64,000 nucleotides of DNA, taken from NCBI GenBank assembly GCA_028280445.1, contig JANQLU010000145.1:1-64000 (forward strand), given 5' to 3'. The translations under genes were made by a program, and so were the position numbers. Source of the DNA: Pirellulaceae bacterium. GTDB lineage: Bacteria > Planctomycetota > Planctomycetia > Pirellulales > Pirellulaceae. This document shows positions 17,996 through 26,819 of this stretch, one piece after another; position 1 is the first letter of the stretch, and each line of letters starts with the position of its first letter. The notes under the pieces are model-generated. The model was not told where the DNA came from, did not search any database, and saw only the letters and a program-made list of their open reading frames with translations.

Positions 17996-18436
17996 TTAAC
18001 CAGGCCAGTAAACTGCAGCTTGACTGATTTCGAAGTCGTTTTCGAACGCGACGTCAAAATCGTAAACGTCATCAAAATGGGATCGTTGGTCGTCGGTCGA
18101 CTGCTTCATCAATCCAACTTTAATCATGTTGTAGACGATCTCGCCGAAATCACTGGTGGAATATACACCCCATTCTGCCAGAACAATTTTTGCGAGAAAG
18201 CCATATTGGTGAATCGCGTAACGGCGGAGTGCATCGCAAAGTTCTTGTCCGGTGATATGTCGTTCACCATCGGTGCCACGGTCGTAGTCGGGTGATTCGT
18301 AGGGTTCATCGGATTGCCCTAGCTGTAACACTTCAACCGCGTAATTGAGACCTTCACGAACAAACAGGTAAGCATCGAATGAATAGCGGCCATCGATTTC
18401 GAGTAATCGGACAATGGGTGATTGATCGTGTGACAT
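17996..18436 (-). CDS. TIGR04138-type (Minf_1886) conserved protein
   Basis: 146 aa. The sequence carries the hallmarks I associate with this family, which is restricted to Planctomycetes and Verrucomicrobia: YSFDAYLFVREGLNY near residue 18, HITGQELCDALRRYAIHQYG, LAEWGVYSTSDFGEIVYNMI, then an acidic FDDVYDFD tail. Function is unknown. It is soluble, with no signal peptide or membrane segment. Its presence supports the taxonomic assignment. Confidence 0.85.
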   Translation of the reverse strand: MSHDQSPIVRLLEIDGRYSFDAYLFVREGLNYAVEVLQLGQSDEPYESPDYDRGTDGERHITGQELCDALRRYAIHQYGFLAKIVLAEWGVYSTSDFGEIVYNMIKVGLMKQSTDDQRSHFDDVYDFDVAFENDFEISQAAVYWPG

Positions 18437-18672
18437 GACTACTCGCGTTATTTAATTTTTTGAGAGCTGAAAATCCCAACAATCAGCAACCGGTTGGGAC
18501 GTCTGATTCAATACTGCCAATTTCCTTTGCCCGCCGAATTGTTTACCAAACTGGCGGCAAAGGCAACGTTAATTTTTGAAACAAATATAAGTTTCATTTC
18601 GGATTTCGGCGTCGTCAATTCCCAGACATCAAACAATTTGAATAATTTTTGAATCGTCCTCTTGACGGGCTC
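18437..18672. other. Intergenic gap
   Basis: About 235 bp between two minus-strand genes. It is AT-rich at the right end and contains no convincing ORF, repeat or hairpin. It should carry the promoter of the TIGR04138 gene. Confidence 0.4.
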
Positions 18673-19548
18673 TTATTTTTCCGACTTCGCCGATTTACCG
18701 ACGACCGACAGAATCTGGTTTGCGGGCACGGTAATGCGGCGATGATCCTCGGTTTCCATTAAAATCTGTTCTGCCAGCAACTCCTGCGCTAACACTTTTC
18801 CCTTGCCATCGCGTGTTACGACCTGACTCCCCACGGGGGGAAGACTTTTCTGAATTTCCTCGTAAGTATCGAACTCATAGCGAAGACAGCACTTCAGTCG
18901 ACCGCAACGACCGGAAATTTTTGTCGGGTCCAGGGTTGCTTTTTGCAATTTGGCCATTTTCATGGAAACTGGCGGCATTTTGGACAAATGTGTGTTGCAG
19001 CAAACAGGTTTACCACAATCGCCATAATCGGCCAAAAGTTTTGATTCGTCTCGCACGCCAATTTGTCGCATTTCAATTCGCGTTTGAAATTCACTTGCCA
19101 AATTTTTAACTAACTGCCGAAAATCGACCCGTTCCTCGGACAAGTAATAAACGATTATTCGCTCACCACCAAACAACTGCTCGATTTCAATCAGTTGCAT
19201 TTCTAGTTTGAGTTCAGCAATGTGTTTTTTGCAAGCCTGAAATTTTTCATCGCGTTGAGCATTGATGTGATTGAGTTCATTTTCGTCTTCTTCGGAACAA
19301 ACGCGCAGAATCTGCCCGCCGGTCGATTCTTCCTCCATCAGGTCGCGTGCATGATCGTTGGCTTCGATCAAAATCGTCCCATGTTCGAGCCCCCGATTGG
19401 ATCGCACAATCACCGCGGTTCCACGAGTCAATGGCTGACGGACTTTGCTCGTCATCACCGACAACACCCGCATGATTCCAAAACGGACGACATAGCTCGG
19501 CGGCGGAGCGCGTTCTGTTTTTGTTTCTTCGTTGTTTGTTTCGTTCAC
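18673..19548 (-). CDS. ricT: PSP1-domain protein RicT (YaaT)
   Basis: 291 aa. The PSP1 domain is clear: YVVRFGIMRVLSV, RGTAVIVRSNRGLEHGTIL, FFGGER-type IEQLFGGERIIVYYLSEERVDFRQLVKNLA, then the Cys-rich GDCGKPVCCNTHL and ISGRCGRLKCCLRYE. In Bacillus, RicT forms an Fe-S complex with RicA/RicF that affects RNase Y and mRNA turnover. The conserved cysteines are all present here. The role in planctomycetes is inferred from the family. The upstream SEC-C/TPR gene is on the same strand with a 50 bp gap. Confidence 0.9.
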   Translation of the reverse strand: MNETNNEETKTERAPPPSYVVRFGIMRVLSVMTSKVRQPLTRGTAVIVRSNRGLEHGTILIEANDHARDLMEEESTGGQILRVCSEEDENELNHINAQRDEKFQACKKHIAELKLEMQLIEIEQLFGGERIIVYYLSEERVDFRQLVKNLASEFQTRIEMRQIGVRDESKLLADYGDCGKPVCCNTHLSKMPPVSMKMAKLQKATLDPTKISGRCGRLKCCLRYEFDTYEEIQKSLPPVGSQVVTRDGKGKVLAQELLAEQILMETEDHRRITVPANQILSVVGKSAKSEK

Positions 19549-19598
19549 AATAGACTCAACAACTAGGTTGAATGGTCATCGAAATGCCGCTCACAGGA

Positions 19599-21740
19599 TC
19601 AGTCAGCCCCTGGAATCCAAAGTTTCCCGCCTCCAGATTCCCCGCTGGCAGTCTCACCCGAATCCGGAGTCCAAAGCCCCGATGATTCGGCAGGCGCGGC
19701 TGGCTGCCCCATCGGATCATGCCCCCCAGTTTCGTCCATTTCGACGGGACGCCCATCGGGATGAATCAAACCATGACGACTGAGCACTTGAACCAGCATC
19801 ATTTCAACATCGGGCTCGTTCATGTGTCGCATTTGGATTTCGCGGACCAAGTCTTCGCATTTTTCGCTGATACCGCGTTCCAAACGTAAATCCAGTTCCA
19901 TCACCAGATACGTGCCAGCTTTTTCACCGTTTTCAATGGCCAATTGTCTCGCTTTTTTCAGATGCTCCAAAGCTTGTTCGTTGTCAACTGTTACGCGAGC
20001 CAACACCGTCAGCGCTTGAGAGAAATTGATGCGATCGGTCAGTTGAGGTCGATTCAAAGCTTCGGGAATCAAATTTCGCAGCACCGGCATATTGCCGATC
20101 ATCATGGCATGGGTGAACAAGGCATACAGTTGTTCGTCATCGAGTTTTTCGAATTTCAGCAAACGTTGTCGAATTGCCGAAACCGAAGCCAGATCGGTCT
20201 CCTGTGGGTCGATGGTTTCCTCGGCTTCCAATTTCAGTTGCTGCATCAATTCGTTGATCAATTGTTCGGCGCCCGGAACCGATTCCAGTTGTTGCGACAA
20301 CCGCTGGGCAAGTGCTGTTAACGGAACAGCATAATTGGCGTCTCCCACGACCTGATTCGGTGTTTTCATATCGAGCGCAGCAAAAGGAATTTCAGGCCAC
20401 AATTCCAAAACGGTTTGCCGCGTTTTCGCGGTCATCAAATCACGGCGGTTTTCCGGTGACACTTGGGGCGGCAAATGCCAGTCCCAACTCATGACCTGAT
20501 CGGCCATCATCACTTCGTCGATTTTTTCACTTTGGTGCTCGCTCGTTCCAACGATATCAGCGATCGCAGCGATGATGTCGTCGTAGCGATCATTTTTCAC
20601 CAAGTAGGTTTCGACGCGCGCTTCCCGGTCGGTTTGTTTTCCAAACACGAGCAAGTTTCCCGACACCTGAGGGATGTCATCGACCGTCAGGTTTTCAAAT
20701 TCCTGGAGTTCTTCGCGATCCAGCAAAACATAAATTGCCTGAGGTGGAGGTCCCTCTTGCATTTCAAATTCAACTGGGCCGGTGTTGATCAATTTGGGTT
20801 CATCGGCCATTTTCTCCAACACTTCGCGAACATTTGGTATTTCGAAAACGACGTTCACCAGATCGTAGGTCGCCGACGCCGGCTGGTCGTCAAAATACTG
20901 CGCAAGAATTTCAGCTTCGACAGCTGATGGTCGATCGGCATTTTCACATCGCGCAAATTGTTGCCAGTATTCAACCGCTTTCTCCCGATTTGCCAGACAA
21001 GCGTACATCGCCGCGATCGCTTGCAGGATGACAGGTTCGTTAGGGTATTCTTCATTGAGCGCACTTAATTTTTTGATTGCCGCCCGCCATTGAGCTTGGC
21101 GGTCCAACCGCAGTGCAATCACAAAATCGTCGGACCACGGCTGATCAACTGGTGCTTCACCAACACGCGGATCTTCTTTTAACAAAAGACTTGGCCACGG
21201 CATTCGGTACGACTCGAGCATCATGTAATTCAGCTCTTCATCGTCGCCCCCTTTGAGTTGCAACGCATATCGCAAATGTGCTCGTGCGGCAAACACATCA
21301 CCCGATTTCAACAACGCCATGCCAATTAGCCGAAACCCGTTTGCCAGCGAAACTGGAACTTCGTCGCCCGGCAAATAATCGAGAGCGTCTTGCAACGACC
21401 GAATCGCCGATTCGATATCGCCTTGGGCTGCGAACAACGTAGCGCGATGTTGGTGACCAATGGAATAATTAGGATTGTTGGCCACAAATTCTTCGTTGGT
21501 TCGCTGGGCCCGATCCCATTCGCCTAGCTTGAGCAAGATATGAGTCTTGAGAGCTAACAAACAATCTCGAACCCCGGTCTTTTCGATGGTTCTATCGATG
21601 TGATCGAGGGCGGCCAGCAATTGCTTTCCCGACGTCAGATTAATGATCTCGTTGAGGTCGTGGATAATGTCTTTTCCACAACAAAATTTGATCTTTTTGC
21701 CGGAGTGACAGGGACACGTTTGGTAAATATCGATACTCAT
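19599..21740 (-). CDS. SEC-C motif and TPR-repeat protein
   Basis: 713 aa. The N-terminus has a SEC-C zinc motif (CPCHSGKKIKFCCG, residues 9-22) as found at the end of SecA and on many accessory proteins. TPR-like helical pairs run through about residues 40-300 (NPNYSIGHQHRATLFAAQGDI, YPNEPVILQAIAAMYAC) and again near 560-640 (LEHLKKARQLAIENGEK). The C-terminal 60 residues are Gly/Ser/Pro-rich. No signal peptide. Probably a cytoplasmic scaffold; partner unknown. Likely cotranscribed with ricT. Confidence 0.8.
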   Translation of the reverse strand: MSIDIYQTCPCHSGKKIKFCCGKDIIHDLNEIINLTSGKQLLAALDHIDRTIEKTGVRDCLLALKTHILLKLGEWDRAQRTNEEFVANNPNYSIGHQHRATLFAAQGDIESAIRSLQDALDYLPGDEVPVSLANGFRLIGMALLKSGDVFAARAHLRYALQLKGGDDEELNYMMLESYRMPWPSLLLKEDPRVGEAPVDQPWSDDFVIALRLDRQAQWRAAIKKLSALNEEYPNEPVILQAIAAMYACLANREKAVEYWQQFARCENADRPSAVEAEILAQYFDDQPASATYDLVNVVFEIPNVREVLEKMADEPKLINTGPVEFEMQEGPPPQAIYVLLDREELQEFENLTVDDIPQVSGNLLVFGKQTDREARVETYLVKNDRYDDIIAAIADIVGTSEHQSEKIDEVMMADQVMSWDWHLPPQVSPENRRDLMTAKTRQTVLELWPEIPFAALDMKTPNQVVGDANYAVPLTALAQRLSQQLESVPGAEQLINELMQQLKLEAEETIDPQETDLASVSAIRQRLLKFEKLDDEQLYALFTHAMMIGNMPVLRNLIPEALNRPQLTDRINFSQALTVLARVTVDNEQALEHLKKARQLAIENGEKAGTYLVMELDLRLERGISEKCEDLVREIQMRHMNEPDVEMMLVQVLSRHGLIHPDGRPVEMDETGGHDPMGQPAAPAESSGLWTPDSGETASGESGGGKLWIPGAD

Positions 21741-22114
21741 CGAGAAAAAAACTTTCGTTTGAGCGTGTGATTTTGCTTACTGCCTGAGATTACATAAAAA
21801 AATCTAAAACAATTGTGAGACAGGCGAAACCCTTTGCCTAATTTATGAGTCAAAATTGGCGAAAACAGTTCGGCATCCGGGCGCCGCCGGAGAAACACTA
21901 TTTTTGCCGCATTCCGCCGATTGCCAATCAACCATCGTCTGAGATCTCTGGTGAAATAAACATGATTGCATCCAGATTTGGTAACCTTGAATCGGTTGCA
22001 AAAAACGAAAATTGGCGGCGTCTGCGCGGAGTTGATGTTTGCCAGATCAACCCGTTTATGATTCAATAAACGGATCGAGAAACTCAAGTGTTATTCGAAA
22101 TTGTTGGATAAAAA
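21741..22114. other. Divergent intergenic region
   Basis: About 370 bp between the minus-strand SEC-C/TPR gene and the plus-strand PhnD-like gene. It should hold both promoters. Short open frames on both strands lack protein character. I see no repeat or strong hairpin. Confidence 0.4.
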
Positions 22115-23059
22115 ATGAAAACTCAGTTTGGAATCAAAATCGTCTTTGTTGTTTGCGTCGTGTTGTGTGCTGGCGTGCTGATTGCCCAAGACACAACAAA
22201 AAAAGAAACCGCGACGGATCAAAAAGCCACTAGCAAAACCACAAGCAAAACCGAGGCAAAACCGCTTCGCATTTTGATCATGGATCCGCTCAGTGCTCCG
22301 TTGGCTTGCGATTGCGTTCAAGGCTACGCGCAACGCAAATACGAAGAGTTGGGGAAATTCGTGGTCCTCAATATGAAAACTAAGGTCAAGATCATCTGGT
22401 CGGAATCGTTTGAATCCGGCTTGAAAAAACTGGGTGGCGAAGTTGATCTGGTAATCGGAAAACACTCCGTTGTGACGACTCACGCTAAACAGCACAAAGT
22501 CGATGTGAAACCCGTTGCTCAATTGACCGACAAAGACGGGTCGACAACTCAAACCGGATTGATCGTCGTACGAAAAAATGACGAAGCAATCGCAGCCAAC
22601 GATCTAAAAGGTTATCGCATTTTCTTTGGCCCCAAAGATTGCGATGAAAAACACAAAGCCCCCATCGCATTCATCAAAGAAATGGGTGGTGAAGTTCCAG
22701 CAAAAATCGAAACCAGCGGCGCTTGCAGCGAAGCGGCTACCAAACTGCTGGAGTTGGACAAAGAGATCAAGGCCGCCGCAATTATTTCGAGCTATGCCAA
22801 ACCGCTGCTAGAAGGTTGCGGTACGATCAACAAAGGCGATTTGCGAGTCATCGGCGAAACTGATGAAGTTCATTTCATCACGGCTTTTGTGAACAAAAAA
22901 TTGGATGCCGAGATTTCGAAAAAACTTGTCGACACACTGTTAAAAGTCGGCGGTGACGTCAAATTGGTCAAAGCCTTGGAGACCGATACCGGTTTTGTCG
23001 AGTTCGAAGAACTCAAAAAGGAAACGAAAGACAAAAAGGAAACGGTAAAAAAAAACTGA
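22115..23059 (+). CDS. Secreted PhnD-like substrate-binding protein (0-frame product)
   Basis: 314 aa when read to the UGA at 23057. It has a signal peptide (about residues 1-25, VVCVVLCAGVLIAQ) and then a periplasmic binding fold of the phosphate/phosphonate type: SGLKKLGGEVDLVIGKHSVV, GLIVVRKNDEAIAANDLKGYRIFFGP, and KAAAIISSYAKPLLEGCG. The C-terminus is Lys/Glu-rich and the frame ends exactly at an A-run. Shifting -1 there continues without a stop into a PQQ-type propeller (23056-24225) that lacks a usable start of its own. The 0-frame product may therefore be the short form of a longer protein of about 703 aa. Confidence 0.8.
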   Translation: MKTQFGIKIVFVVCVVLCAGVLIAQDTTKKETATDQKATSKTTSKTEAKPLRILIMDPLSAPLACDCVQGYAQRKYEELGKFVVLNMKTKVKIIWSESFESGLKKLGGEVDLVIGKHSVVTTHAKQHKVDVKPVAQLTDKDGSTTQTGLIVVRKNDEAIAANDLKGYRIFFGPKDCDEKHKAPIAFIKEMGGEVPAKIETSGACSEAATKLLELDKEIKAAAIISSYAKPLLEGCGTINKGDLRVIGETDEVHFITAFVNKKLDAEISKKLVDTLLKVGGDVKLVKALETDTGFVEFEELKKETKDKKETVKKN

Positions 23060-23089
23060 ATGCCTCCTGGGACCAATGGCGCGGTCCCA
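23034..23089 (+). promoter_or_regulatory. Candidate programmed -1 frameshift site
   Basis: A run of nine A ends in the 0-frame heptamer A-AAA-AAC (23050-23056), immediately followed by the stop codon TGA (23057-23059). An AAGGA sequence lies about 8 bases upstream, like the internal Shine-Dalgarno stimulator of dnaX. Eleven bases downstream is a perfect 7-bp stem (TGGGACC, 23068-23074, with GGTCCCA, 23083-23089). A -1 slip joins 22115-23056 to 23056-24225. Transcriptional slippage on the A9 run, or an assembly indel, would give the same join. Confidence 0.55.
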
Positions 23090-24225
23090 ATCGTAATGGA
23101 GTTGTCGACTGGCTTCCGGAGACCTTGCCAAAAAAGCCCGAATACGTCTGGAAAAAACCGCTTCCCTCGAATGGCTTGGGAGGTATCGCAGCAAATAAAG
23201 ATGTTGTCGTCATCGGGTTGCGAGACACGTTGGACAAAAAAGATGTGTTCCGGTGCTACCAGGCGTCTGACGGCGAATTGCTGTGGCAAGTCGATTACGA
23301 AGCTCAAGGCCGATTGGATTACGGCAATTCACCACGGGCAACTCCATTGATCCACAATGACGTTGTCTATCTCCAAGGCGCGTTTGGCAACCTCAAATGC
23401 GTCGAACTCGAAACCGGCACGGAATTCTGGAGCATTAATCTGCTCGACGAGTTTGGAGCCAAGGCGATGACTTGGGGGAATTGCTGGTCTCCCATTCTGG
23501 TCGATGGAAAGTTGATTGTTCAGCCGGGTGGAAAACGCGCGTCGATCGTCGCGCTCGATCCAGATGAAGGTACCGTGATCTGGGAAACCAAAGGAAACCC
23601 TGCAGCGTATTCGTCACCGATTGTGGCAACATTCTCGAAAGTCAAACAGATCATTGCTTACGACAAATCAACACTGGGTGGTTGGGATGTCAAAACTGGT
23701 AAACGGCTTTGGACTTTGAAACCTCCGGAGTCGGGCGATTTCAACGTGCCAACGCCAATTCAAATTGGTCAGCGTTTATTTGTGACGACCGAAAACAATG
23801 GAAGCCGTCTGTATGAATTTGACAAAGACGGAAAAATTAAACCGAAACCAGTCGCCAAATTCGAAGATTTGTCGCCTGATACCCATACTCCCGTCGTCGT
23901 TAACGGAAAAATCTTCGGAGCGGGCGATTCCATGTTTTGCCTGTCGGCGAAAGATTTGAAAAAGATTTACGCCGAGGACAACGAACCATACGGTCAATAC
24001 GCATCGATAATTGCATCAAAAAAACGTGCGCTAGTCACGACACTCGACGGCCAGATGGTGTTGTTCCGAACCGATATCGACAAATATCAGGTAACCGGAA
24101 AATTTTCGCTGGCCGAAAATGGCGAACCCCTCGAAATCCACTCTCATCCGGCCATCGTTGGCACCGATCTCTACATTCGTGTCGGTAAATCTCTGCGAAA
24201 AATGTCGCTGGCTGGCAAAAAATAA
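23056..24225 (+). CDS. PQQ-type beta-propeller domain, read by -1 frameshift from the PhnD-like gene
   Basis: About 389 residues in the -1 frame. The conserved opening WDQWRGPNRNGVV begins five codons after the slip point, and the first possible start codon in this frame (TTG at 23125) lies past it, so an independent start would cut the motif off. Blades follow with the pattern YQASDGELLWQVDYEA, CVELETGTEFWSINL, ALDPDEGTVIWETKG and WDVKTGKRLWTL, ending LYIRVGKSLRKMSL. Such secreted propellers are abundant in planctomycetes; most are not real PQQ enzymes. The fusion would place a small-molecule binding domain before the propeller. It could instead be a broken separate gene. Confidence 0.75.
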   Translation: MNASWDQWRGPNRNGVVDWLPETLPKKPEYVWKKPLPSNGLGGIAANKDVVVIGLRDTLDKKDVFRCYQASDGELLWQVDYEAQGRLDYGNSPRATPLIHNDVVYLQGAFGNLKCVELETGTEFWSINLLDEFGAKAMTWGNCWSPILVDGKLIVQPGGKRASIVALDPDEGTVIWETKGNPAAYSSPIVATFSKVKQIIAYDKSTLGGWDVKTGKRLWTLKPPESGDFNVPTPIQIGQRLFVTTENNGSRLYEFDKDGKIKPKPVAKFEDLSPDTHTPVVVNGKIFGAGDSMFCLSAKDLKKIYAEDNEPYGQYASIIASKKRALVTTLDGQMVLFRTDIDKYQVTGKFSLAENGEPLEIHSHPAIVGTDLYIRVGKSLRKMSLAGKK

Positions 24226-24255
24226 CGATTTCAATATTTGCTACTTGGGTGTTTA

Positions 24256-24364
24256 GGGAGGGCGAGGCTCCCGCCGAGCCACAGGTATGTCGTATTGGCT
24301 CCTGTGAGTGCCTTGCCGCTCACGATAGCCTTGCTCATGGCTCGGCGGGAGCCTCGCCTCCTGG
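24256..24364. repeat. Nested palindrome, family A (decayed inner unit)
   Basis: Outer arms GGGAGGGCGAGGCTCCCGCC and GGCGGGAGCCTCGCCTCC pair well. Inside, only the right half of the inner family-A unit remains (GTGCCTTGCCGCTCAC). It lies downstream of the propeller coding region. The rest of 24365-24638 holds nothing that I can name. Confidence 0.8.
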
Positions 24365-24638
24365 ATGTTTTTCACCTATCGGATCTGTTGTACTTCGGTT
24401 AAGCTACTGGCAGAGCCACGAAAGAGCGCCCGTACAGGTTAGCCTTTTCGTATGTTAATCGAGCTCCAGCGACATTTCTTCAAATGAGCAGTGTGTGAAG
24501 CAAGTCGCGTTTTGAATTTTATTCAACGACGACGTCCTAGCTTCGGTCTTCGACTTCTTCGAAAAATCAATTTTGCGGACAAATTGCACGGCAATTCCGC
24601 GTCAACTATACGCGCTCGATGAGCGCCTCACGGAAATC

Positions 24639-26747
24639 ATGATGTTGGAAAATTCCTCAAACAACCAAGTTTATTTCGATCACCACGATCAAGCAGCCTT
24701 TGAAGCCATCGAAAAATTGGCTCGTAGCGACGACGAACCACAGCAACAATTCGATCAACAATTGGCAGCGACATTGACCGGACAAACTGAGTCACAACAG
24801 CCCGAGGCCATTGTGAGCAGCGAGGCGCTAGCCTCCGGTATTGATGCACTTCCGAACCAACGGCAAGCGCCTGGCCGCTTACAAGATCAGACCGCTCCGA
24901 TCGAATCTCAAACCGGCTCTGACAATAAATCAAAATCAAAAACTACCAATTCAACCACGCCCATCGAATTTACAGATTTACAACTGAGCGCCGAAGTGCA
25001 AAAAGCGGTGAAACTGGCCGGCTATCAAAACCCGACACCGATTCAGGCCGAAATTATTCCTCATGTCCTGGCGGGTCGAGATGTCTTGGCTCAGTCACAA
25101 ACCGGGACAGGCAAAACGGCTGCGTTTGCACTGCCAATTCTGTCACGCGTTGAAACTGAAGATCGAACGCCCCAGGTTCTGGTACTGACGCCAACACGAG
25201 AACTGGCGATTCAGGTTTCCGATTCGTTTGCGAGCTACGGATCATGCATGCCCAACCTGGGTGTCATTTCGATCTATGGAGGACAAGATTACGAAATTCA
25301 GTTTCGCAAACTTCGTCGCGGTGTTCAGGTTGTGGTGGGAACTCCGGGACGAGTGATTGACCATGTCAAACGCGGGACGTTGGATCTGTCGGAAATCGAA
25401 TGCCTGGTGTTAGACGAAGCGGATGAAATGCTCAACATGGGCTTTCTCGAAGATGTCGAATTTGTCCTCAAACAAACTCCGCGAGACCGACAAATCGCAC
25501 TTTTTTCGGCGACGCTGCCACAGCCGATTCGCAAGATCTCCAAACGCTATCTCAACGATCCAGCGAAAGTAACGATTCAACGAAAAACGATGACGGCAGA
25601 TTCGATTCGGCAACGAGCTGTTTTTGTCGCGCCGCGCGACCGCGTCGAATTGCTTACGCGTTTTCTTGAAGCCGAAAATGCCGATGGCTCCATCGTTTTT
25701 ACACGGACCCGAGAAACGACAACTATCGTGGCCGACAAATTGGCCAAAGCGGGATTGTCGGCTGCCGCCCTCAGCGGCGATATGCCACAAAACGCTCGTG
25801 AACGGACGATCGAAAGGCTGAAATCAGGAAACCTGGACATCTTGGTTGCGACGGACATCGCGGCCCGTGGTCTGGATATTTCCCGGATCAGCCACATCTT
25901 CAATTACGATCTCCCCGAAGGTGGCGAGTCGTATGTCCATCGTATTGGCCGGACAGGCCGCGCCGGACGCACCGGCGAGGCCATCATTTTCTTGACGCGC
26001 AAGCAGAAAAACAAACTGCGGCTGATTGAAAATGTGACTCGTCAGCCGATCGAAATTGTTGAGCCGCCGACAACCAAGCAAATCAACAATATGCGCGTTC
26101 AGCGATTTAAACAACGTATTGCACAAACCATCCAGGAAACCGACCTGACATTTTTCGAAAAAATGCTTACCGATTTCGCCGCTGATTCGGAACAGTCGTT
26201 TGAGAAAATCGCCGCGGCTGTCGCGCACATCGGACAACAAGGTAGACATTTTTTGATGAAAGATCGTCCGATTGGTGAGCGCGCCGGAAAAAATCGCGAT
26301 CGTCACGACAATCGCACCTCAGATCGGCGTGCCCGATTCCACGAACCTCCCGCCGAAGGTCTGGTCCGTTACCGAATTTCGGTAGGCAAACGTGATGGAG
26401 CGCGGCCGGGCAACATCGTTGGTGCGGTCGCAAACGAAGCTGGAATTGATGGCAAATGCATTGGCCCAATTCTGATCCATGAATCTTACAGCACGATCGA
26501 TCTGCCGGAAAACATGCCTGAGCATATTTGCGATACGCTGCAAAATACGCGCGTTGCCGGACGAAAGCTGAAGTTATGTTTGGCGACCGACCAGGATAGC
26601 CAACCTCGCAACTCGTTAAATAACAACGCGTTTCAGGACCAATCAGATCGTTTTCAATCGCGCAAACGAAAACGACGATCTACCAAATCGTTTGCAGGAA
26701 AAGCCGGTCGGAAGTTTAAAAACAAAAAATCTCGTCGAGGAAAATAG
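24639..26747 (+). CDS. DEAD-box RNA helicase with DbpA-type RNA-binding domain
   Basis: About 702 aa from ATG at 24639 (the next codon is also ATG; an upstream TTG is less likely). After a variable N-terminus of about 110 residues come the Q motif (FTDLQLSAEV...NPTPIQAEII), motif I AQSQTGTGKT, PTRELAIQ, TPGRVIDH, VLDEADEML, FSATLP, VATDIAARGLDI and HRIGRTGRAGRTG. A region of about 80 residues near 565-650 (VRYRISVGKRDGARPGNIVGA) is the DbpA/CsdA RNA-binding domain, followed by a basic tail. It resembles the cold-shock helicase DeaD and probably acts in ribosome assembly or mRNA unfolding. A family-A palindrome is inserted in frame in the N-terminal region. Confidence 0.92.
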   Translation: MMLENSSNNQVYFDHHDQAAFEAIEKLARSDDEPQQQFDQQLAATLTGQTESQQPEAIVSSEALASGIDALPNQRQAPGRLQDQTAPIESQTGSDNKSKSKTTNSTTPIEFTDLQLSAEVQKAVKLAGYQNPTPIQAEIIPHVLAGRDVLAQSQTGTGKTAAFALPILSRVETEDRTPQVLVLTPTRELAIQVSDSFASYGSCMPNLGVISIYGGQDYEIQFRKLRRGVQVVVGTPGRVIDHVKRGTLDLSEIECLVLDEADEMLNMGFLEDVEFVLKQTPRDRQIALFSATLPQPIRKISKRYLNDPAKVTIQRKTMTADSIRQRAVFVAPRDRVELLTRFLEAENADGSIVFTRTRETTTIVADKLAKAGLSAAALSGDMPQNARERTIERLKSGNLDILVATDIAARGLDISRISHIFNYDLPEGGESYVHRIGRTGRAGRTGEAIIFLTRKQKNKLRLIENVTRQPIEIVEPPTTKQINNMRVQRFKQRIAQTIQETDLTFFEKMLTDFAADSEQSFEKIAAAVAHIGQQGRHFLMKDRPIGERAGKNRDRHDNRTSDRRARFHEPPAEGLVRYRISVGKRDGARPGNIVGAVANEAGIDGKCIGPILIHESYSTIDLPENMPEHICDTLQNTRVAGRKLKLCLATDQDSQPRNSLNNNAFQDQSDRFQSRKRKRRSTKSFAGKAGRKFKNKKSRRGK
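24811..24885. repeat. Family-A palindrome inside the helicase coding region
   Basis: The arms TTGTGAGCAGCGAGGCGCTAG and CAAGCGCCTGGCCGCTTACAAG match the family-A inner unit with a few changes. The element is read in frame as about 25 residues (VSSEALASG ... QRQAPGRL) within the poorly conserved N-terminal region. Other copies translated in the same frame give VSGKALAAG. Confidence 0.75.
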
Positions 26748-26819
26748 CCAGACTGTGCATTCCTCTTTAGATTCCTGTTTCCAGCTTCAACGCCTGTGAA
26801 CCGATGCAACGATTTGGCG

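Noticed and set aside
23125..24225. The propeller as an independent gene starting at TTG 23125
   Set aside because: This start lies after the conserved WRGPNRNG motif and would give a truncated, signal-less propeller.
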